Positions 12,000 through 24,244 of a stretch of 64,000 bases of DNA are shown in pieces. The stretch is from Spirometra erinaceieuropaei (Eukaryota; Platyhelminthes; Cestoda; Diphyllobothriidea; Diphyllobothriidae). The translations under genes and the position numbers were made by a program. Location: positions 897,169-961,168 of the forward strand of contig CACRXP010000002.1 in the NCBI GenBank assembly GCA_902702965.1, in the 5' to 3' direction. Each line of letters begins with the position of its first letter. Within the stretch, counting starts at the first letter, position 1. The notes beneath the pieces are model-generated. The model made no database searches. It saw only the letters and a list, made by a program, of their open reading frames with translations, and was not told the origin of the DNA.

Positions 12000-14280
12000 A
12001 TAATTGTGGACCATGTCCTTCCCCGTAGAAATAGACGTCGACATCATTTCCTGTGGCCACTTCAGCTGAGAATAAGTAAGGGTTCGTGGCCGTTGGAGGG
12101 TCTGCCACCAAACTGGTTACTTTTTTCGTACAAGAAGATCGGTAACGGTAGGTTGTAGGACCTCAAGCTAACTACCCTACCTAGAACTTTCTACTGTTCT
12201 TGTTCCAGTAGGCACTCTCGTTTGTTTTTCAGACGTTCCAGGTAACAGTGCAGACACTACCTTGCTCTCAGCTATTGCATGTCTTGAACTTAGTTAAGAG
12301 AGCCGAGAATCGACGGTAGCATTGGTTCCCTACCGGTATGGAGGCGAATGCGGATACTACCTTGATCTCCGCACTTGCTTGATTTGACCTTACCTCGGAG
12401 AGTTGAGTAGCGGTCGTACCACCCCGGCTCCCTCCATGTACCGACACTTCCCTGCACTCAACGTTTATATAACCGAGACATAGCCCAAAATAATTACAAG
12501 GCAGTTGATTCAAACCGACTTTATGTATAGACATTCATCCGCAGTCCGGCGATAAACGGTGTACGTTAACATTTTCTTTACTTCGGACATGCCGACTGCT
12601 GTTTCACTACGTCGGCTTTCGCAGTATGTGACAGGAAGATTTATCACGCTTCCTTTAGCCCCATGGCGTTCAGGCCGAATCACAGAAACATATTTTTGGC
12701 ACTTAGTGGCCATTGTTCCCTGCAAAAATGTCAGCGGAATCTTCATGGTTGTTCAGATTGCTAATCAGCTCCTCTCAGCCGCCGAACCGGTTCTAAGTGC
12801 TTCCCGCTTTCTGCATTGTGAACACTGGAACACACAGTCGTACGTGCAGTGTTTTCTAACTTCCAGACACAGTTGATGTCTGCGTTGGCAGGTTAGCACC
12901 GTTGGCAGTAGTCCCCTGGCCTGGCAGTACTCCATTACTTGTTCAATTTTTGTACGTCGACCTGGGTGCGGTGGTGTAGTTTTCCTGTTGGCTGCGTCTG
13001 GTCATCTGCAATTTTAGCATATAAAATAATTACTTAAAAGTCTTCAGTAGATATTTCCTATTTACACTTCCGTCTTCGCTTATTAACCTCTGACTTTTCA
13101 AAATCTGCGTATATACCTCGTCCGTTATCCCTACACAGCTTATGCTGCGTCAAATGTACCTTTAAAACATCTTCCTACACTATTCGCCAGGGATATTTAA
13201 TAGCCTACAACGATATTTATTAGTATTTGCACTACGCCGGTTTCTTGCCGCATTCGGAGATTGGCTGAATTGGGTTCACTATCCCTCATTGACAAATTAA
13301 ACGTGTACGCTTAAAAACAGTAGGAGTGGAAAACATCACTTATCGTCCGTCGATCCTATTGTCTGGAATCGCCTTGGCCGCCTGACCGGGTGTAAACTTG
13401 CTACCGGCGGCTTATTCAAACTCCATTAGTCTTTTCGAAATTGCCTTTAATTTATTTTTTGATTATCGCGCAAACTGTCCGTTGCTCTATACCAGCTCAT
13501 GTTGAGTTTTACGGCCGGAATTCAATTATTTTCTGCGCTTACCTGAATTTCTCCTTCCATCCTACGCGCGTGCTGCCCCACCCTTAAAATCCCCAGTGCC
13601 ACCATTCCTGTAAAACACACACCACTGGCAAGCGATCTGTCTTGGGGTCCTACAACCTACCGTTGCCAAAAAATATAGCCCAACTTCGCACACTCGCTGA
13701 AGTATTGTCCAATTTTATCCTGACTCATTGCTGAATTGGAAAAGTGCCAGCTGTCCTTCAGCATTTTCCGATGGAAGACCAATTTTCAGTGGAACCACAG
13801 CACAAGCGACGCACATGCTGTATTTACGACTTATATATGCGCAGGCCTCTGTTCGTTCTCCAGGCTTTCGTGAAATCAATGCGTTGACTTATAGCTTGAC
13901 ACGCCCGCGCTGTCGGAGAGTTTCTTTAACCAAGATACTGTGCCACGCGTCCTCTAATGCAGTTGCTGACGTAATGTCACCGTTCCGTCCCCCAAAAGTG
14001 TTTCGTGATACGCCATTGACGGCGTCGACCAATGCATTCCTTCTCCATTGATTGAAACAAGGAAATCAGTACCTCTGCTGCATAATCCCGCCTTCCTTCC
14101 ATGTTATGTTCGACGCTGTCTGAATAAATCCTAAAAGGGGGTTATGCGTATTCTACCGAACGCACTTTTGACGAGAGGAACCTCTTTTAGATGTATGATC
14201 GCTTCAAGGCTTTTTGTCTCTAATTGAAAGAAAAAAACCAAAATGTCCCGTTTGCTCCTGCTGATGATGACGTGGCCTTA
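12000..14280. other. Unannotated stretch
   Basis: AT-moderate sequence without a recognisable domain or repeat shared with the rest of the window. Short open frames (for example 12510-12746 minus, 13728-14051 plus) lack support. Confidence 0.35.
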
Positions 14281-14419
14281 CGCGTGTGCCTGTAGGCATC
14301 ACACCTCGTATTATCGATTTTGTGCCATCAAAGCAAGTTTTGGAGAAGAGCGATTCCGCGCAAGCAGGTGCTAGGCTTGCCTCCTGCTCCCTAATTGTTG
14401 CAGTATATTATTTTTTCAG

Positions 14420-14723
14420 ACAAAACTCCCTCATTCGTCAACTACCGAGACCGAAGAGCACCCTCTCACTGGGCTTAGAGCAACCCGAGAGCAGTAGCAG
14501 CAGCGCCACCACCGCCACTACCTCACGCAACGGAGTCGCTGTTACAGCTCCTGTCAACAGCAGCAGTAGCAGCAACAACAACAACCCCAGTAGTCTATTC
14601 CCCACCCCGCAGAGTCGAACCCTGCCGTCGAGCCCCAGGCCACCCATCCCTCCGCGGCCCCTTCGGCCAAGCCGACCTCCACGAGCAGCGGAGGTGACTA
14701 CTCTCTCCTCCCCAAACAGGAAG
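14420..14723 (+). CDS. Internal exon of an unidentified Ser/Asn/Pro-rich protein
   Basis: A strong acceptor (ttattttttcag, ending 14419) and a strong donor (AAG|gtgagt, 14724) bracket an open frame of 101 codons entered at phase 2 and left at phase 0. The product is low complexity: a run of Ser with Ala-Thr, Ser-Asn runs around NSSSSSNNNN, then a proline-arginine segment SPRPPIPPRPLRPSRPPR, which looks like an SH3-binding motif (PxxP). The frame is also open upstream to an ATG at 14286, so a first-exon reading cannot be excluded. The exit phase matches the next candidate exon at 17471. Function not recognised. Confidence 0.55.
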
Positions 14724-14782
14724 GTGAGTTTCGCACGCTGTGCCCCATCCCAGCCGCCCACCCCTTTGTGTGAAATCCCGTC

Positions 14783-14807
14783 GTGTGTGTGTGTGTGTGC
14801 GTGCAGG
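14783..14807. repeat. Short (GT)n run
   Basis: A GT dinucleotide tract lies just inside the intron that follows the Ser/Pro-rich exon. Confidence 0.8.
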
Positions 14808-15189
14808 GGAGCCAGGTCGTGTGTGTGGCACGCGCAGACGGGCTTTTCCCAGCCATGTCGGTCACCTCTCCCAATATCATAATCAGTTGGGTTGATCGGC
14901 TCAGACAACACGGGAAAGGGGAGAGAGGGGGAGGTCGACTCTCGGCGCATATTTCTCACTGTAAACAACCTGACGCGCTTGAGACCATTACGATGCGTTA
15001 AAAGCCGTGACTTGCAAGATTGCCAACCAACAATGCAGCTCAGACCTCGCAGACAGCCCAGTGTGCGTTTGTGCGTTGAGTAGCCGACTGGTGGATGGAG
15101 AGTTAGGCTGAAACGGCTCCTTCTGACTGTGGCCTCTATATCATTCGCAGTCAGTAGGATCAAAGCCACCCACTTTTTCTTTTAAAATG

Positions 15190-15545
15190 AAATCCTGATT
15201 TTTTGCGTGTGTGACCAGGGGGTGAGGCGACACGCCTAGGCGCGGGTTCGCACCGTGCCAGTGACCTGCGCCCTCTCCCGCCTCAGGCCCTCCTGACTCT
15301 GTCACGACATCGCACTCGAGAGGGCGAGGGAGGATCCAGCGCAAGTCCCCGTTTCTGCGCTCGCACCACTTTGGGTCATAAGATGGACGTGGTCGGTAGC
15401 GACCGTCTAACTGTCAGTGCCATCGGGGCAAGGCGGGTGGGAGAAGCGAGACCGTTGTAGATGCTGCACAAGTCTACCTCATTGTAAACGAATTCAGTGC
15501 TACTGTTGGGCCACGTGGTGGAGGTCGTCGCTGGCAATGATCGGA
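15190..15545 (+). repeat. Dispersed repeat family R1, copy 3
   Basis: It has the R1 order: 'gtgaccagggggtgagg', 'cacgcctaggcgcggg', a CTC-rich block, 'agatggacgtggtcgg', 'gtagatgctgcacaag' and 'gaattcagtgctactg'. It is immediately followed by an inverted pair of S1 pieces. Confidence 0.6.
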
Positions 15546-15597
15546 CGGGTCGCATCTTCAGACCATGTTTCTTTAATAATTTCGGCAGAATGTTATT

Positions 15598-15830
15598 ACT
15601 GACAAAGACAAGGGAGACTGGAATGGCCATTTCTGGCCTATTAGCTGTCGCTAGCCAGTCATACCCAACCCCGAAATGGCCATTCCAGTCTCCTTTGTCT
15701 TTTTCGGTAATAACATTCTGCCTTTATCATGCGCCCCTGTGCGGCTGCTGGTTGGGCTCGGGTGAGAGCCCGCAAGGCACAACGCGACGAGTGAGTTCCG
15801 TAAGAACGATCGGTGAGCGCCCCACCACCA
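15598..15830. repeat. Inverted pair of S1 repeat pieces
   Basis: 'aagggagactggaatggcca' followed by 'ctggcctattagctg' is mirrored about 60 bases later by 'aatggccattccagtctcc' and 'tgtctttttcggtaat'. The right-hand piece continues through the S1 tail to 'gagcgcccc' at about 15825. This is a head-to-head S1 arrangement like that at 41.3 kb. Confidence 0.8.
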
Positions 15831-17465
15831 TTTACTCGTTTCCGCGTGGGTTTCAGTGTTCGGGCACTTGTTTATTATCAGGGTCAGATTTTTAGTATGG
15901 AGCCTTCGAAATTTAAGTTTTTCGGCCGCAAAAGACGAAGCAGACAATTGTAGAACCGATTGGAGGAGAAAATAGTTGTGCTGTTTGGTAGATAAATCCA
16001 AACCGAAACAATGCTCTGAGGATATACAAAACACCACAGACTTCCCAGAACTCCCACAGGGACAGGGGAAGCAATACATTTACCGGGGGCTGAGACGGAC
16101 GCAGCGGGTTGAGGGCCAAAGTAAATCCGTGCAGTTATTCCAACCGCGGGGGCAAGACACATTTACGACCTGCACAGTGGGAGGGTGTGTGGTCTCAAAA
16201 CTTAAGAGACGTTCGCGTAGGCGACGAACTCCTCTATAGCCTTCTTACCGACTTCTTTTTGACTGGAGAAGGGGATTAGATAACGCTTCCAAGGTCTCGG
16301 AAACACCTAACTTTCTTCCCAACTACGTAACGCAAGTGTTAAAGGTAGATGAGTCACAAATCTAAATCCCTGTCGGATAAGCGTTGGGATATATGGCCTC
16401 CTCCCTTGCGTCCTCGCCTCTCGAACCATCTGCATCTCTGACGAGCATGTTTTTTTCGTTTCCACTAGTTCACTGTAGTCGTTTGCCTACTAAAACGACT
16501 ACTCCTGCAGGTTTTTCCTCACCAGAGTGTCATGTAAGCACTCGTGCTTTTAACGGACTAACAATTGCTAATGTCGAGTTTGTTTGGCTCTTTGTTGCCC
16601 TCATCCTTAGCACTGTTTTGTCAAGATTTTGCCGAAGTGTGGCGCCGTAATGCGTGTACATCTGTAGACAGGTGATAGGAGTTGTGACACGGAACGGCGG
16701 CCATGTATGCCAGACACCTCTCAAACTTTTGTCTACCGATGGAGTACAGTAGTTTCGGCTAAAAACCAACTGCTGGTAATAAAATTCATCTGTTGTCTCT
16801 ACAGTCTTTGAAGGAAATCGACCAGATCAGGCCTTCTGGACGTCTAGCACTGTCCGAGCGAGTACCACCTCACTTTCATGCTGGGGCACTTTTTAATTGG
16901 CGGTGTGGTGTCTAAAGTAGCTGTTGCAACGGATTGGTTTACTTCAAAGGGATTTAATGCCGGGAACCCTCCTGTACGAAGCAGGAAATTTCGTCCGATC
17001 CAGTCACAGCTCCTTGTGTCGACGTTTTGAGATTATATGCGAAGCATGGGGACATTCTAACCTTCCAATCAGAGGGTGACTTAATTTACTTTAGAATTGT
17101 GCACTTTATCTCAGCAATTATGCTCGTGACGTTGCATTATGGAACGCAAACGAGGACCTCATAGGTTAAAAAACGTACAGTTAGCGGCCGGTGCACTAGT
17201 TGGTGTACGAGTTTTTTTGCGATCCTTCTCCTTTCCACACTCAAAAGAACGTTTATGTTTAATTGCACAATTTCTACAGCTGCTCCAGGTGTTATTTGGC
17301 AAAACATCCTAGGTTACTAGAAGCGAGTGTCATTATATAGTCCTGTAGGCAGCCTAAGTTGGCACTTAAAATGCCTACTAATAAATATGCAGTAAGCTGA
17401 TTTTCATAGAGGGCAATGTTGCCGGCCCATGCCTAGCATGAACCTACACGTCCCAAATCTCTTGT
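15830..17465. other. Intronic or unannotated stretch
   Basis: It lies between two phase-compatible exons of the unidentified plus-strand gene. No domain, exon with good splice sites or shared repeat was recognised. Confidence 0.35.
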
Positions 17466-17470
17466 TTCAG

Positions 17471-17708
17471 ATACTCACTAGTGCCAACTCCGTGGATGCA
17501 ACGATGTCGGCGTCTACTATGGGGTTACAAAGAACCAATTTTACTGGAGCATCATCTGCCAACACATTATTGAGCGAAATACAAAAGAAGTTGGATTCCA
17601 TGGAGTCCTCGGGGTCCTTTAGAAAGAGTGTTTCCGCATCCAATCTTATAGTTAAAACTACCTCTAGCTCCGAAGATTCAGTCTTTCAGGACGTACCGAA
17701 TTCCCAAC
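17471..17708 (+). CDS. Internal exon of an unidentified protein
   Basis: The acceptor tcttgtttcag (ending 17470) and donor AAC|gtgagt (17709) flank 79 codons plus one base. Entry at phase 0 matches the exit phase of the exon at 14420-14723, so the two probably belong to one transcript. The product is Ser/Thr-rich with a short amphipathic helix-like LLSEIQKKLDSMESSG, followed by SFRKSVSASNL, a plausible basic-Ser phosphorylation-type segment. No family recognised. A later exon may begin at 20183, but the required phase gives only about 15 codons to a stop. Confidence 0.6.
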
Positions 17709-17752
17709 GTGAGTTTATGACCTTATTTACCAGTATCTCGAGTTTCAGAACA

Positions 17753-18280
17753 CTAGGCGCCCAAACCGTGCAAGTCAGCATCATTAGTGGACTCGAGGGT
17801 GCATGGATAGATAGTGCGTTTAGAAAGACTGTTTGTGTCACCCAGGTAGATTAAAATCCAAATTTTTGGTCTCAGAATCCTATACGACATCGCCACACCA
17901 ACGCACCCCTTCCAGGCGCCAGTTCCGGCTGTGTATGCTCCCACCACTTTCTTACGCAGATCTCCCATCGCGAGGCAACAGCCTGCACCGCCCCTGGTTG
18001 CCGGATTTTTCCTAGTGGCTCTAATATATGTCGTAATTGACACCACATCGCAAAATCCATTACCAGATGCTGGACATCGGATGCCTGAAATCATGCCACT
18101 TTCCCTAATATTAATCAAAGTTAATTTCGCTGTATAAATAATGGCAATGATCACCAAGAAGCCTGATCGAAACACGGGCTTCACTCTCATCTGAGCCTTC
18201 TGCCTGAGGTTGGCATCCACGTGATTGCGCGGCATACCTATCCCAACCGCCGCCTCGGGCCAGCTAATCGCAGATGTCAA
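17753..18280 (-). other. Open frame of 175 codons, unidentified
   Basis: One of the longer uninterrupted frames in the window that is not microsatellite-derived. It starts at ATG 18280 and has cysteine-glycine-rich segments but no domain I recognise. No splice signals or neighbouring coding sequence support it, and it overlaps the intron after the 17471-17708 exon. It may be a degenerate repeat or chance. Low confidence that it is a gene. Confidence 0.2.
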
Positions 18281-18779
18281 GCGATCGATCTATCGATTAC
18301 CCACAACTGACATTGGCAAACGTCCGCACGTGCTCATCATTTTGGCCACGTGCGCTGTTTGCTGTGGCTGGGTTGCAACCCTTTGTACGTAACGAACATC
18401 CCTCACAGGTGTTTTCCGCTTCTCGTAAACGGGACTCGGCCCGCTAGCTTACTCAAAATGTGTTTTCCTTTGTCCGTTACAACTGGCGAGCCGTGTCGGT
18501 GTGAGGAGTTGTCCCTTATATAAACTAATTTAGCAGTGGCGTTTAGTGTGTGTATCTGTCTGTTCGCCATCTAGATGATTCTCATTCTGAGACGAACTCT
18601 TGACCCATAATTCACAACGAAGGTGTACGTACGGTTTTCAAGCGATTTCACTGACCACAGGGGAGCGTGCATAGATCGGTGATAAGCGATGCTCGTGTTA
18701 CAGGGCCTAACTGTTTGGGACGTATAGAGGCGGATTTTAGGGTTCTAGGTGTGTGTATAAGAAACTTGACCGAGCAACA

Positions 18780-18860
18780 GAATAATCTGTTTATTATTCC
18801 GAGCTTCCGAACTGGTGTGCGAGTCCATCATCAAAGATGACAGCAACAGCGGAACAAGCG
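18780..18860 (-). mobile_element. Penelope-like terminal region with degenerate hammerhead
   Basis: On the minus strand 'tttgatgatggactcg', then 'gttcggaagctcggaat' and 'aataaac', align in order with the ribozyme and flank of the intact copies. The CTGATGA core has lost its first bases and GAAA is broken. It lies at the expected 3' position, downstream of the GIY-YIG and RT fragments on the same strand. Confidence 0.6.
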
Positions 18861-19034
18861 ACCTTTATGAGGGGTATTAAACAATAACTGGTTCAGGTCT
18901 TCAGGTCACTGCGCAAGCTTCTGTAAGCCGGCCCCAGATCGATGCATCGGTTGGCTCAGGCCTTAATCATTTTTGGCTTGTCATGGTTCCGGGGTGGACG
19001 ATTACCTTGGTGGTTGCAAAGTTGAACTAATGAC

Positions 19035-19222
19035 TCATTGAGGCGTGAGCAGCTGCTGTGACAATTCGTCGCCTCGTCGCACAGCCAGCGTATGTTCGCG
19101 TATCCGCGACACGAGTATACTTCCAGCCTGGCCTGTGTAGTTACAAGGACAAATTAGGCAGGGAATGCAATACCATGCCCTCAACTGCTTGTTGGCACTT
19201 AATCGGTTCTCGATTTTCATGA
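19035..19222 (-). pseudogene. Penelope-like element GIY-YIG fragment
   Basis: The frame encodes YCIPCLICPCNYTGQAG, which fits the Penelope-type GIY-YIG start (Y-x-I-P-C-x2-C, then Y-T-G-Q). The arginine helix follows, ending EHTLAVRRGDELSQ. The frame ends soon after. It follows the RT fragment on the same strand with about 45 bases between, so both belong to one decayed element. Confidence 0.75.
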
Positions 19223-19267
19223 CCCTGCCGCACGTGGTAGCTTCGGGCCAGTGTGCAATTCAGACAC

Positions 19268-19705
19268 CTAGTCGCGTCCCAGAAACGCCCCTAATATTTG
19301 GCAGAGCATGTCATATCCGTGGTAGTGTTTCTGTTTGAGTCCTCCAGGGATGAACGTGTTGATAAATGCCCGCGGACAGATATTTCGCACAAACTGATCT
19401 AGGAAATATCGGGCCCCACGTGCTTCTTCGTCTGGGTTGCTGCAGTTAATCTGAATCCGTTTGAAGAACATTCTTACGTAGCTTTGCCCGTTGGGCCACC
19501 GGATGGTTGCTATGAAGGCTAAGAAGATGCGTGTTGTTCGCTGCCCTCCTGTAAACGGCAACTGCTGCTCCTGTTCTTTTTTTTCTGTGAATTACGTTGG
19601 TCAGGTTATGACAATTCAGCATGCACTTCTAGACGATAACAAACGTGTCGTCAACGTAACGGTGCCAAAAGACCGGTTCATGCTGCATGGAGATAGCCTT
19701 TTCTA
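19268..19705 (-). pseudogene. Penelope-like element reverse transcriptase fragment
   Basis: Read from 19705 downward, a frame gives EPVFWHRYVDDTFVIV, containing the catalytic YVDD motif of reverse transcriptases in the Penelope context. After a stop and a frame change, a second frame (19561-19268) gives VRMFFKRIQINCSNPDEEAR, resembling the region between RT and endonuclease in Penelope proteins. Several stops and a shift show it is dead. RT, endonuclease and terminal ribozyme remnant occur in the canonical order over about 930 bases. Confidence 0.75.
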
Positions 19706-19729
19706 GCTCCCGTACGACGACTTTTTGCC

Positions 19730-20880
19730 ATTAAGCCGGAGACCGGAGAGCCCATTAGTTTTCAAGACTTGTTCGTAGGTTTCTCTAGCAAAGGGGGGGG
19801 GGAGTGAGCTTTTCGGCAAAATTCGAACGGTCTCATGGGGTGCTCAGTTTCGAATTGACTGATTTTCGTCGTGTGTTTCTCCAAGTCTATTGCGTAAGAC
19901 TTTTTACGCTAAATTCTAATGGTTGTACTCAACGACTTCACACCAAAAGACACCGTGATTTCATCCGACTGCATCTTCTGACCTCGGAGGTCTATGAGGC
20001 TGATCGTACTGAGGTAGTCAGATTGCCGTGTAGAAACTCCAGCTTTAAGTAGGTCCACCTCGTCAGATTATAGGTACGGCTACGCACATAAATACGCTTC
20101 TTAACTTTATGTTGCCATTTGGAAGGAACTGAGCCCCTCCTCCTTCATATTCAACCCCCAATAAATTATTTTCGCCCTCCACAGACCCCGTCCCGCCGTA
20201 TATATACGATGACCGACCCCGCCTTGAGTAGAGATCAATTCTCACCCGCCCAATCTGTTCAACTAGGAGATTACCGATTGAAAGTCGCTGTGGAGTCCTG
20301 CATCGTCACTCTTTGATCGCACCAGTTGGACTTCCGTGTCGATTTGGCGCAACTCTTGAGAACGTTGCAAACCCAGCTTTACCCCTCCCCCTTTTGTAGG
20401 ACTCACAGAAAAGACTGACTCCATACCGCCCAGCTGAACAACCGCCTCTGACAACCGAAACGAGTCACACCAACGACCCCCGACCTTTCTCCTCACCCCT
20501 CCCTTCTCTTTCACGGCTCAGAGAAGGGACGAACTCGTCACCAGAGCGTCCCACGCTTGGAGTACGTCCTCTTACCCGTTCCTCGTTCGTCAACGGCGTT
20601 TACGGGCCAAACTCCCGCCTATTTTTGTGCGACCTACCCTACCCCTCTTCGTTCCTGCGCTTAGTACTCTCTTGTCCCCTTCACCCAGGAATACGCTGCG
20701 TAAAGTTGTCTGTGATTGTGTGTGTGTCTGTCTTTAAACTTATGTATACCTGCCCTAAAGGCGGCAAAAGTTTCCACATCTTATTTTCTAATTAAGTTTT
20801 GTAAAGCCCTTACCCTTCTTCTTACTCGTCCGTCATGCAGCCACTTTTGCTCGGTGTCCGCACGTCCTGAGGATTCAGAG
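19730..20880. other. Unannotated stretch with one possible splice acceptor
   Basis: A good acceptor (cgccctccacag) ends at 20182. A frame read from 20183 runs 44 codons to a stop at about 20316. The phase needed after the 17471-17708 exon instead gives a 15-codon end (VPPYIYDDRPRLE then stop). Neither can be confirmed. The remainder is pyrimidine-rich with no recognised content. Confidence 0.3.
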
Positions 20881-20883
20881 TTG

Positions 20884-22358
20884 CACGTACGGTAAGTGAC
20901 CGATCTCATGAAATGTTGGCTGAAATCCTGAAATGCGTTTTCGATTAGGAGGGTTTACTTGGGCGCGTTTGTAATACTTATTATCTTGCGGCATAATCTT
21001 ATAACATTTCGGACTCGGCAGGATGTCGGCTTTTAAATGCACTTCTATTCAATCTCCTGTAGAAACCGTACTTGGTAAAAAATGACTACTGAAGCAGCAT
21101 GCACTTTTCCCATTCATTTTCGATGTTCTCGTACATTCAAATATATCTTATAGAAATCACAAACAAAAATAAGCTCTCTTTCAGTCAATTAATAGAGAAT
21201 CAGTTCTTTACATTTTATACTCAAGGAAGGAGTATAACTGTTTTAAAAAAGTTTTCTAATTGACGGACATGCTTCTGTAAAGGCCTACGCCAACGGATAC
21301 TAGCAACGGCCGAGGCAGTAGCTATACGGTTAGCGAATCCGGTGTTATGCTGCCAGAAAACTCTGACACAAGCGCTTCCTCTGCCGTGGCCAACACCAAC
21401 CCCAAGTGGTGAAGCCATGACGCTTCAAATCCCTAATCACGATGATGGGTACTCCGTATACTCAATCCAAGAACATCACTCAAAGACTCTCTTTCTCCCC
21501 TCCCCTAGCTCTGACGACTAACACCCGCCGACCTTGTCATGCGGGCGGCATGGGGATGATGAGTGTTAATGACTTAATAGCCCTTGAGACATCTATAAAC
21601 ACTGTTGATTTTGTGCATTTTCATTCCTTCATGTAATTGTATTGGCCTGACGAAAAATTACCGAAAACGCGTGTTCGCCAACTTGACTTTTCAAGTGTAA
21701 TATGGGAATATTTGCGGAACTTAGACAATTGCCGAATTATTTGGAGCCTGATCGTTCTTTGCATTAGCGCTTTGTGATCCCAGTCTACAAGGCGTATGCG
21801 TTCCGCGCAAAGAAAATCACATACTTTTCAATGCGGTTAAAAAGATATCATACAGAGTCCATGCAATTTCGCAATGGATGCGGACTATGTTGCACATTTC
21901 GTGAGGAGCTGTGGTAAACCGTTAGGCACGATGCCATGTGAATGGACATTGCGCGGTCTTAAAAAATCTTATAATCAGAAATTTTCTTAAAACCTAATTA
22001 CACTCCTTCCTTGAATATAATATAAAGAAGACGTGATTCTCTATCAAACGACTAAATGAAGGCCTAATTTTGTTCGTGGTTTCTCAAAATTATATTTGAA
22101 TTTGCAAGACCATCAAAAATCAGTGGGAAAATGCATGCTACTTAAGTAGTCATTTTTTACCGAGTACGGTTTCTACAGGAGATTAAAAAGCAGTGTACTC
22201 AAAAGCTGACATCCTGCCAAGCCCGAAATGTTATAAGATTATGCCGCAAGATAATCAGTATTACAACCGCGTCCAAGTAATCCTTCCTAATCGAAAACGC
22301 ATTTCAGAATTTCAGCCAAAATTTCGTGAGATCGGTCACTCACTGTACCTATAGGCAT
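20884..22358. repeat. Large fold-back element F3
   Basis: The left arm (20884-21262) and right arm (about 21975-22358) are inverted copies of roughly 380 bases. Pairs include 'ggtaagtgaccgatct' against 'agatcggtcactcact', 'gcgttttcgattagga' against 'cctaatcgaaaacgc', and 'tcttgcggcataatctt' against 'gattatgccgcaaga'. 'tgtagaaaccgtactt' pairs with 'gagtacggtttctaca'. The 700-base centre has no recognised gene. A solo diverged arm occurs at 60.08-60.38 kb, so this is a dispersed family. An assembly gap begins 20 bases after the right arm. Confidence 0.85.
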
Positions 22359-22377
22359 GGGAGTCAGTGACGACTCG

Positions 22378-22456
22378 NNNNNNNNNNNNNNNNNNNNNNN
22401 NNNNNNNNNNNNNNNNNNNNNNNNNNNNNNNNNNNNNNNNNNNNNNNNNNNNNNNN
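22378..22456. other. Assembly gap (79 N)
   Basis: A run of N. Translations through it contain only X. The gap abuts the right arm of fold-back element F3, which suggests the assembler failed at the inverted repeat. Confidence 0.99.
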
Positions 22457-22459
22457 CTG

Positions 22460-24240
22460 CTCGTCCGGCTCTCTTCTCACACCTAGCATACTCAAATGAC
22501 AAATCCAAGTAAAGGCTGGCCACAAGAGAGAAAGATGGTCGACCTCTTTCCCTGTAATTGGAGATGACGCAGACCCCATCGAGAGGTTGTTTCCGGCTAC
22601 ATACACTCTGTCGTGCTTACTGTATATGATAGCTTGACCTTCGAAAGCCAAGCCACTGTGCGCTAGTTTGTACTGAAGCAGACTTATGAAGCATCAACAC
22701 CGCCTCACCATACTCCCAACACACATACTACCCACAGGCCGCACGAAAAATGCGGAAGTCTCGGCGCAACACTTGGTCCCCGGGGAACTTGAAGTAAAAT
22801 TATCCGGACACGACCCTTCGCGTTCGGTCCTGAAATTCCCCATGAGTCCCAATGCCCTTGCTAATTAGGAAACGCCTGGACCCTTACTGTGTTTACAGAC
22901 CTGCGATCGGGACCGACATACCAATCGATTTCGGGTGTATGTGCTGCATGGCAACAGCACCGCCGCCTACCGGGCTCTGGACCTCAGACACTGTCCAAAT
23001 GCCACGCGATAACTTCCACCAGCTAAACCATGTTAACAAAAATTAGGATGAATTACGGTGCAAAGTCCTAATTGCTTCGACCGGCACCTAGCGAACCGGG
23101 GGAAGGGGTGAACACAGTATGGACACAGCACTTGACACATTTTGTGCCATATGTTGCAGCTTTCCGCCTTAAGTGTCTGAGAGTCCTCTACTCTGTCGGA
23201 GAAATAAAATGACGGATGGAAGGTTTTACCGAAGCCAGTGCAGGGCTGCGTAATCGTCCTCTGCAAGTTACTTCCTCAGTTTCCCGACTTGACTTAGTTT
23301 CCGGCAGTAAAGTCTTCTTTGCTTTTTCGGAGGCACTAATCCGGCCGGCCCGGCCTTGCAAATTTACTGCCTGAATCTGTTGGCACGTAAACCCAGCAGG
23401 CGACGGCCCGAGCTCAACTCTCAACACGTTCATTGGCATCTGCAGATGGGTCCCTCCACGTCGTCCCCAGCCAGGATCGAGTCCCGTTTAATGCGACAGG
23501 ATTTACCGATGTGTGGAGACGTCATAAAAAGTTGAAAACTCAAGTCAGAATGCCCCGAACCAGTCATTTTGTAAATTTGAACAACACGGGGGCCTTGGGT
23601 ATGGGAGAAGGTCAGAGAAAAAGCCTAAACAGTCTCTGTTCTAACAGGACTGACAAAGTAACAAATGTCGTAAAATAGGTGGGATGGTTTGCCGCCGTAC
23701 ACGCCCTGTTGGACACGGACGTGTAGACAGTGCAGGACTACAGTTCACAGGGGATAGACGTCCACTTCAAGCGGAGCTAAGTTGCAGCGGGCTGAGCTCG
23801 AGTCATCCTGGCCTGAAAGGTAACAATGAGATGAAAGAAATTTTTGGGACCTCTTTCGATTATAAAACTTAATGCGATATCCTGAACTGAGGCTGAAGAA
23901 ACGGACGACATGCATTAGGATGGATTTTTTAATGTAGACGCAAAAGACCGATGGAGATGCAATTATCCAATGTCGCAGTTAATCGGCTGTTCGTATGCCA
24001 ACACAAGAAGTATAACCGGTTTCCCAACTTGCGGTCCACAAGACTAATAGTTAAATTATACCTTAAAGGTTGGGGCTTCGGTAGTTTCAACTGGTCTAGC
24101 CACAGTCACCTTTTACAAAGTGTCGACGTTATAAAAGTGCTATTCTATGAACCAAGTTGTTGGGCTTAAACACACTGGATTTATCAGACAGTGCGAAAGG
24201 GAGAACGATCATGGCAGTACAAAAGGCGTGGACAGGCTAC
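22460..24240. other. Stretch that should hold the last Mic19 exon; not located
   Basis: The Mic19 exon ending at 24245 leaves a phase-0 donor, so at least one more exon should lie below it on the minus strand. I could not choose one: candidate acceptors at about 24175 and 24150 lead quickly to stops. No other gene or shared repeat was recognised. Confidence 0.4.
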
Positions 24241-24244
24241 TCAC

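Noticed and set aside
14438..15169. 243-codon minus-strand frame
   Set aside because: It overlaps a plus-strand exon with strong splice sites; its poly-Leu and His-Thr runs are antisense images of CAG-type and GT repeats.
20183..20316. Third exon of the unidentified plus-strand gene
   Set aside because: The acceptor is good, but the phase required gives only about 15 codons and the longer frame does not match the phase; kept only as a possibility.
24148..24178. Last Mic19 exon just below 24200
   Set aside because: Candidate acceptors lead to stops after two to ten residues with no family resemblance.
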